Assembly (NCBI GenBank): GCA_020632795.1
Contig: JACKEV010000013.1
Coordinates: 389,563-453,562 of the forward strand
DNA: 64,000 nucleotides
Origin: Alphaproteobacteria bacterium
GTDB taxonomy: Bacteria; Myxococcota_A; UBA796; CAJQPC01
Direction: 5' to 3'
The notes under the pieces are model-generated. The model did no database searches, was not told the DNA's origin, and was given only the letters and a program-made list of their open reading frames with translations. Below, piece by piece: positions 61,460 through 64,000 of the stretch; the stretch's first letter is position 1, and the number at the start of each line of letters is the position of its first letter. The translations under genes were made by a program, and so were the position numbers.

Positions 61460-62469
61460 GCGCCTCGGAGGAGCTGGCGTGCTCGTTCTGCGGTCAGGCT
61501 CAGTCCCAGGTGCGGGTGCTCCTCCGAGGCCCGGGGGTGTATATCTGTGATGGATGTGCGGACCTCTGTGACGATCTCATCGAGGAGAAGCACCGCGAGG
61601 AGCACGTCGGGGACGCGCCCCTGGGGCCGCGCGTGCTGGCTGCACCCGACGATCCGGAGATCGTCCGCGCGCTGATCCGCCTGGAGGGCCCCCGCCCCGG
61701 CGCTCGGATTTCCATGATCCCGATGGGCAGTACCATCCCGGCGACGGTCGAGCTGGAGCGGGTGATCGCGACGGGCAGCGACACCTCGGTCTGGGGGGCA
61801 GGCGGGCTGGCCGTCAAGGTGTTCGAGGTCTCCCGCCTGGGGGAGCGGGCGCGCTTCTGGCGCTTCGCCCGGGGAATCGAGATCCTGGAGCACCTCGTCC
61901 GAACGCCGCATCCCGGGGTGCTCCCGCTCACCCACGTCTCCGTCCATCGGTTGGCGCTCGCGACGCCCCTGGCGGAAGGCGGGGCGCTGGGCTCGGCCCA
62001 CGCGCTGTCCATCGCCGAGCGGCTGATCGTGTTTGATCGCCTCTGTGAGGCGGTCGCCCACCTGCACGCTCAGGGCGTCGTCCATCGAGACCTCCAGCCA
62101 GCGAACGTGCTGCTCGACGCGAGCCTCCAGCCCCGCGTCACGGACTTCGGCGCCGCGTGGTGGCAGGACGAGCCGGCCTGGGTCGGCGCGGGGGCCGCGG
62201 TGGGCGCGCCGGAGTACGCCGCCCCGGAGCAGCGCCGGGGCGCGCCCACCGCGGCACCTGCTGCAGACCTCTACAGCCTGGGGCGGCTGCTCTTCTTCCT
62301 GGTCGCGGCGCAGCACCCGCCCCCAGGGGCTGGGCCCGACGCCCTGGTGTCCCGGCTGCCGCCGTCGACACCTGCGGCCGTGGTCGACCGGATCCGCCGA
62401 GCCACCGCCCTCGAGCCCGACGGTCGCCCGGCAGACGCCCTGGACCTGCGCGCGGGAGATGTCAGATGA
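61456..62469 (+). CDS. Protein kinase with N-terminal ClpX-type C4 zinc-binding domain, copy 1
   Basis: 337 residues from GTG 61456. Residues 8-45 ('CSFCGQAQSQVRVLLRGPG' then 'VYICDGCADLCDDLIEE') are a ClpX zinc-binding domain: Cys9, Cys12, Cys31, Cys34 with the same 18-residue spacing as ClpX. From about 100 a protein-kinase fold follows: Lys121 in LAVKVFE, HRDLQPAN (210-217), DFG (230-232), APEQ. The glycine loop is poor, and the conserved Lys of HRDLK is Gln214, so activity is doubtful. No AAA+ part is present. It overlaps the NUDIX stop and the second kinase start. A role in binding Clp substrates or adaptors is inferred. Confidence 0.85.
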   Translation: MSASEELACSFCGQAQSQVRVLLRGPGVYICDGCADLCDDLIEEKHREEHVGDAPLGPRVLAAPDDPEIVRALIRLEGPRPGARISMIPMGSTIPATVELERVIATGSDTSVWGAGGLAVKVFEVSRLGERARFWRFARGIEILEHLVRTPHPGVLPLTHVSVHRLALATPLAEGGALGSAHALSIAERLIVFDRLCEAVAHLHAQGVVHRDLQPANVLLDASLQPRVTDFGAAWWQDEPAWVGAGAAVGAPEYAAPEQRRGAPTAAPAADLYSLGRLLFFLVAAQHPPPGAGPDALVSRLPPSTPAAVVDRIRRATALEPDGRPADALDLRAGDVR

Positions 62470-63500
62470 CCCGGCCTCGTGGAAAGGCAGGTCTGATGTG
62501 CTCCTTCTGCCACAAGCCCCAGTGGGAGGCGGAGCGCATGATCGCCGGGCGGGGCGTGAACATCTGCAGCGACTGTGTGGGATTGATCCGGGTCATCCTC
62601 CACGAGCAGGAGCTGCCCGAGGCGGTCGTGCCCGAGCTGGTCGAGCGCACCCACGCGCTGGCGACGGGCGCGGCGGCGGACGCGGTGGCGGTCCGGGAGC
62701 GCATCGACGAGCTCGGGGACATCCTGATGCGGCGCAGTTTCTACAGCATCTGGGGTCTGCTGAGCTTCCCCGAGCGGGGTGGCCGGGAGGCGGCCCAGGT
62801 CCGTCTGCTGCGGGTGCTCGGCGCCGGGGCCGGCGCGACGGTGTGGGAGGGGGAGCGGGCGAGGGGTCCCGTGCGCCGGGTGGCCGTCAAGGTCTTCGAG
62901 ATCACCCGAGTCACCACGGGCCTGCACCTGTGGCGCTTCCTGCGCGGTCTGCGGGCGATGGAGCGGCTGTCGGACCCGCCGCTGCCCGGCGTCATGGAGG
63001 TGCTATGGGTCAGTCAGGACCGGCTCTCCTTCGTCATGCCGCTGCTGCACGGGGATCTGCGGCGCTTCGAGGGCCCGGAGGCGGAGGCGCTTCGCGTCTT
63101 CCGCGGCGTCTGTGAGGCGGTCCATGCGGCGCACCTCCGCGGCGTGATCCACGGAGACCTCAAGCCCGCCAACGTCCTGCTCGACGCCGAGGGCGACCCG
63201 TTCGTGGGCGACTTCGCCTTCGCGGACGTGCGCGCCTCAGCGCGCCGCTCAGTGTGCGAGGACGACCTGGGGACGGCACGCTTCTGCGCCCCGGAGCGGC
63301 TCCAGGGCCAGGAGGCCACGGTCGCCGCCGATGTGTACAGCCTGGGCAAGATTTTGTGCTGGATGCTGACGAAGGAGCCCCCGCCGTTCGGGCCGAATGT
63401 GCTGGATGGCGCCTTGGGGGCGGTCGTGACGCGGGCGACGGCGGAGGAGCTTCAGGGGCGATATCCGAGCGTGGCGGCGTTGATGGCGGCGATGGGGTGA
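62466..63500 (+). CDS. Protein kinase with N-terminal ClpX-type C4 zinc-binding domain, copy 2
   Basis: 344 residues, starting on the stop of copy 1 (ATGA). Residues 11-45 ('CSFCHKPQWEAERMIAGRG' then 'VNICSDCVGL') form the same C4 domain (Cys12, Cys15, Cys34, Cys37). A helical linker (45-100) precedes a kinase fold: good glycine loop GAGAGATVWEG, Lys142 (VAVKVFE), HGDLKPAN (229-236; Arg replaced by Gly) and DFA (249-251) in place of DFG. APERL and a normal C-lobe follow. The catalytic Asp and Lys of copy 2 are present while copy 1 lacks the Lys; copy 2 lacks the DFG Gly. A mutually dependent pair is possible (inference). Confidence 0.85.
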   Translation: MTRPRGKAGLMCSFCHKPQWEAERMIAGRGVNICSDCVGLIRVILHEQELPEAVVPELVERTHALATGAAADAVAVRERIDELGDILMRRSFYSIWGLLSFPERGGREAAQVRLLRVLGAGAGATVWEGERARGPVRRVAVKVFEITRVTTGLHLWRFLRGLRAMERLSDPPLPGVMEVLWVSQDRLSFVMPLLHGDLRRFEGPEAEALRVFRGVCEAVHAAHLRGVIHGDLKPANVLLDAEGDPFVGDFAFADVRASARRSVCEDDLGTARFCAPERLQGQEATVAADVYSLGKILCWMLTKEPPPFGPNVLDGALGAVVTRATAEELQGRYPSVAALMAAMG

Positions 63501-64000
63501 GCGGGGGTGGGGCCGGTTCAGGTCGTCCATCCAGGAATGCCTTTCGGCGGGGCGTTCTTGGAAGGCGTCCCACCTCCGGTGCGGATCCGACGCCAAGTTT
63601 CGAAGGCCCATCCATGGCAGGCAGAGACCTCGGAGGGTTGGTGGTTCATGCGGCGTCCTGGCGCGTGGTCGCGAGGAGCCCTCGGCGCTGCTTGCCGACC
63701 CCTTTTCAGAATCAGAGGATCACAAGTACCGGTTCGGCTTCATCGCGGGCACGCGCCGATACGCGACCTCTACCTCCAATTCTTCGGGCCCTCTGTCTGT
63801 CCGTGATGGCTCACGACCAGTCACATCTCTGGAGAAGAGGGAAGCAACGTCAAGTACTGGTTTACGCGCCGGCAACTCGGCAGTTCAAGGTCGGCCATCC
63901 AGGCCGACCGAGATCAGGGAGTTGGGCCCCGCTCCACGGCGGGTCCAGGCCCTGGAGTGCCTCGGAGAGGGTGGTGGCAACAGGGCCCTTCATGACGCGT
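63501..64000. other. Region after the kinase pair, no gene supported
   Basis: 500 bp to the window end with lower GC after about 63700. A plus-strand frame (63507-63806) has no recognisable family or ribosome site. The phrase GGTCxxCCATCCAGG occurs twice (near 63524 and 63892). Possibly degraded mobile DNA. Confidence 0.4.

Noticed and set aside
63507..63806. Plus-strand frame after the kinase pair
   Set aside because: Composition and lack of a ribosome site suggest a chance frame.

Overview
The window comes from a high-GC bacterium, most likely a myxobacterium-like member of the Myxococcota. This is inferred from several large serine/threonine kinases, an ECF sigma factor of the Sig-70_X6 type paired with a kinase, HEAT-repeat and acidic 'DTG'-type lipoproteins, and very GC-rich codon use. 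No rRNA and no CRISPR array are visible. The only intact tRNA is tRNA-Pro(TGG) at 55559-55635.

Region 1 (1-18.7 kb, chromosome). It holds the end of a DUF1697 gene, a divergent quinone-reductase/LysR pair, a metallopeptidase lipoprotein, two further lipoproteins (one frameshifted), a 1341-residue membrane Ser/Thr kinase followed by an ECF sigma factor, and a tandem duplication of about 2.07 kb. In the duplication one secreted HExxH metallopeptidase is intact. In its twin all four predicted zinc/catalytic residues are replaced while the rest is nearly identical. The duplication also left truncated copies of the sigma factor and of the sensor kinase. An OmpR-type two-component system and a small lipoprotein follow.

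Region 2 (18.8-22.2 kb). A small accessory segment carries a toxin-antitoxin pair, a DoxX-like operon and a divergent AraC regulator. It is flanked by a 19-bp direct repeat that looks like the 3' end of the tRNA-Pro gene.

Region 3 (22.17-55.6 kb). This is a complete-looking siphovirus-type prophage of about 33 kb with lower GC, integrated in the 3' half of tRNA-Pro. It has a tyrosine integrase next to the intact tRNA and a decayed copy of the tRNA 3' half at the far end. The left part holds accessory and defence-like genes (sigma-like protein, HNH protein, AbiJ_NTD4/HEPN protein) and a replication primase. The central part holds a coiled-coil/TM/pentapeptide-repeat protein and a winged-HTH protein. 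The right part is the morphogenesis cluster: terminase, portal, scaffold, capsid, connectors, tail tube, a chaperone with an apparent -1 frameshift, tape measure, Asp-box tail protein and hub. It ends with a Mom-like DNA modification protein. Recurrent phage signals are seen: a GAGGACGT ribosome-binding sequence, a TGATCAC palindrome, and a hairpin element with compensatory changes. No endolysin or CI-type repressor was recognised.

Region 4 (55.7-64 kb, chromosome). It holds an MFS exporter, ArsR/VOC and GlxA/DUF4242/Crp gene sets, DUF6010 and NUDIX genes, and two overlapping tandem genes that each fuse a ClpX-type C4 zinc-binding domain to a protein-kinase domain. Both kinases carry altered catalytic-loop or DFG residues. 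This pair is the most unusual gene architecture in the window.
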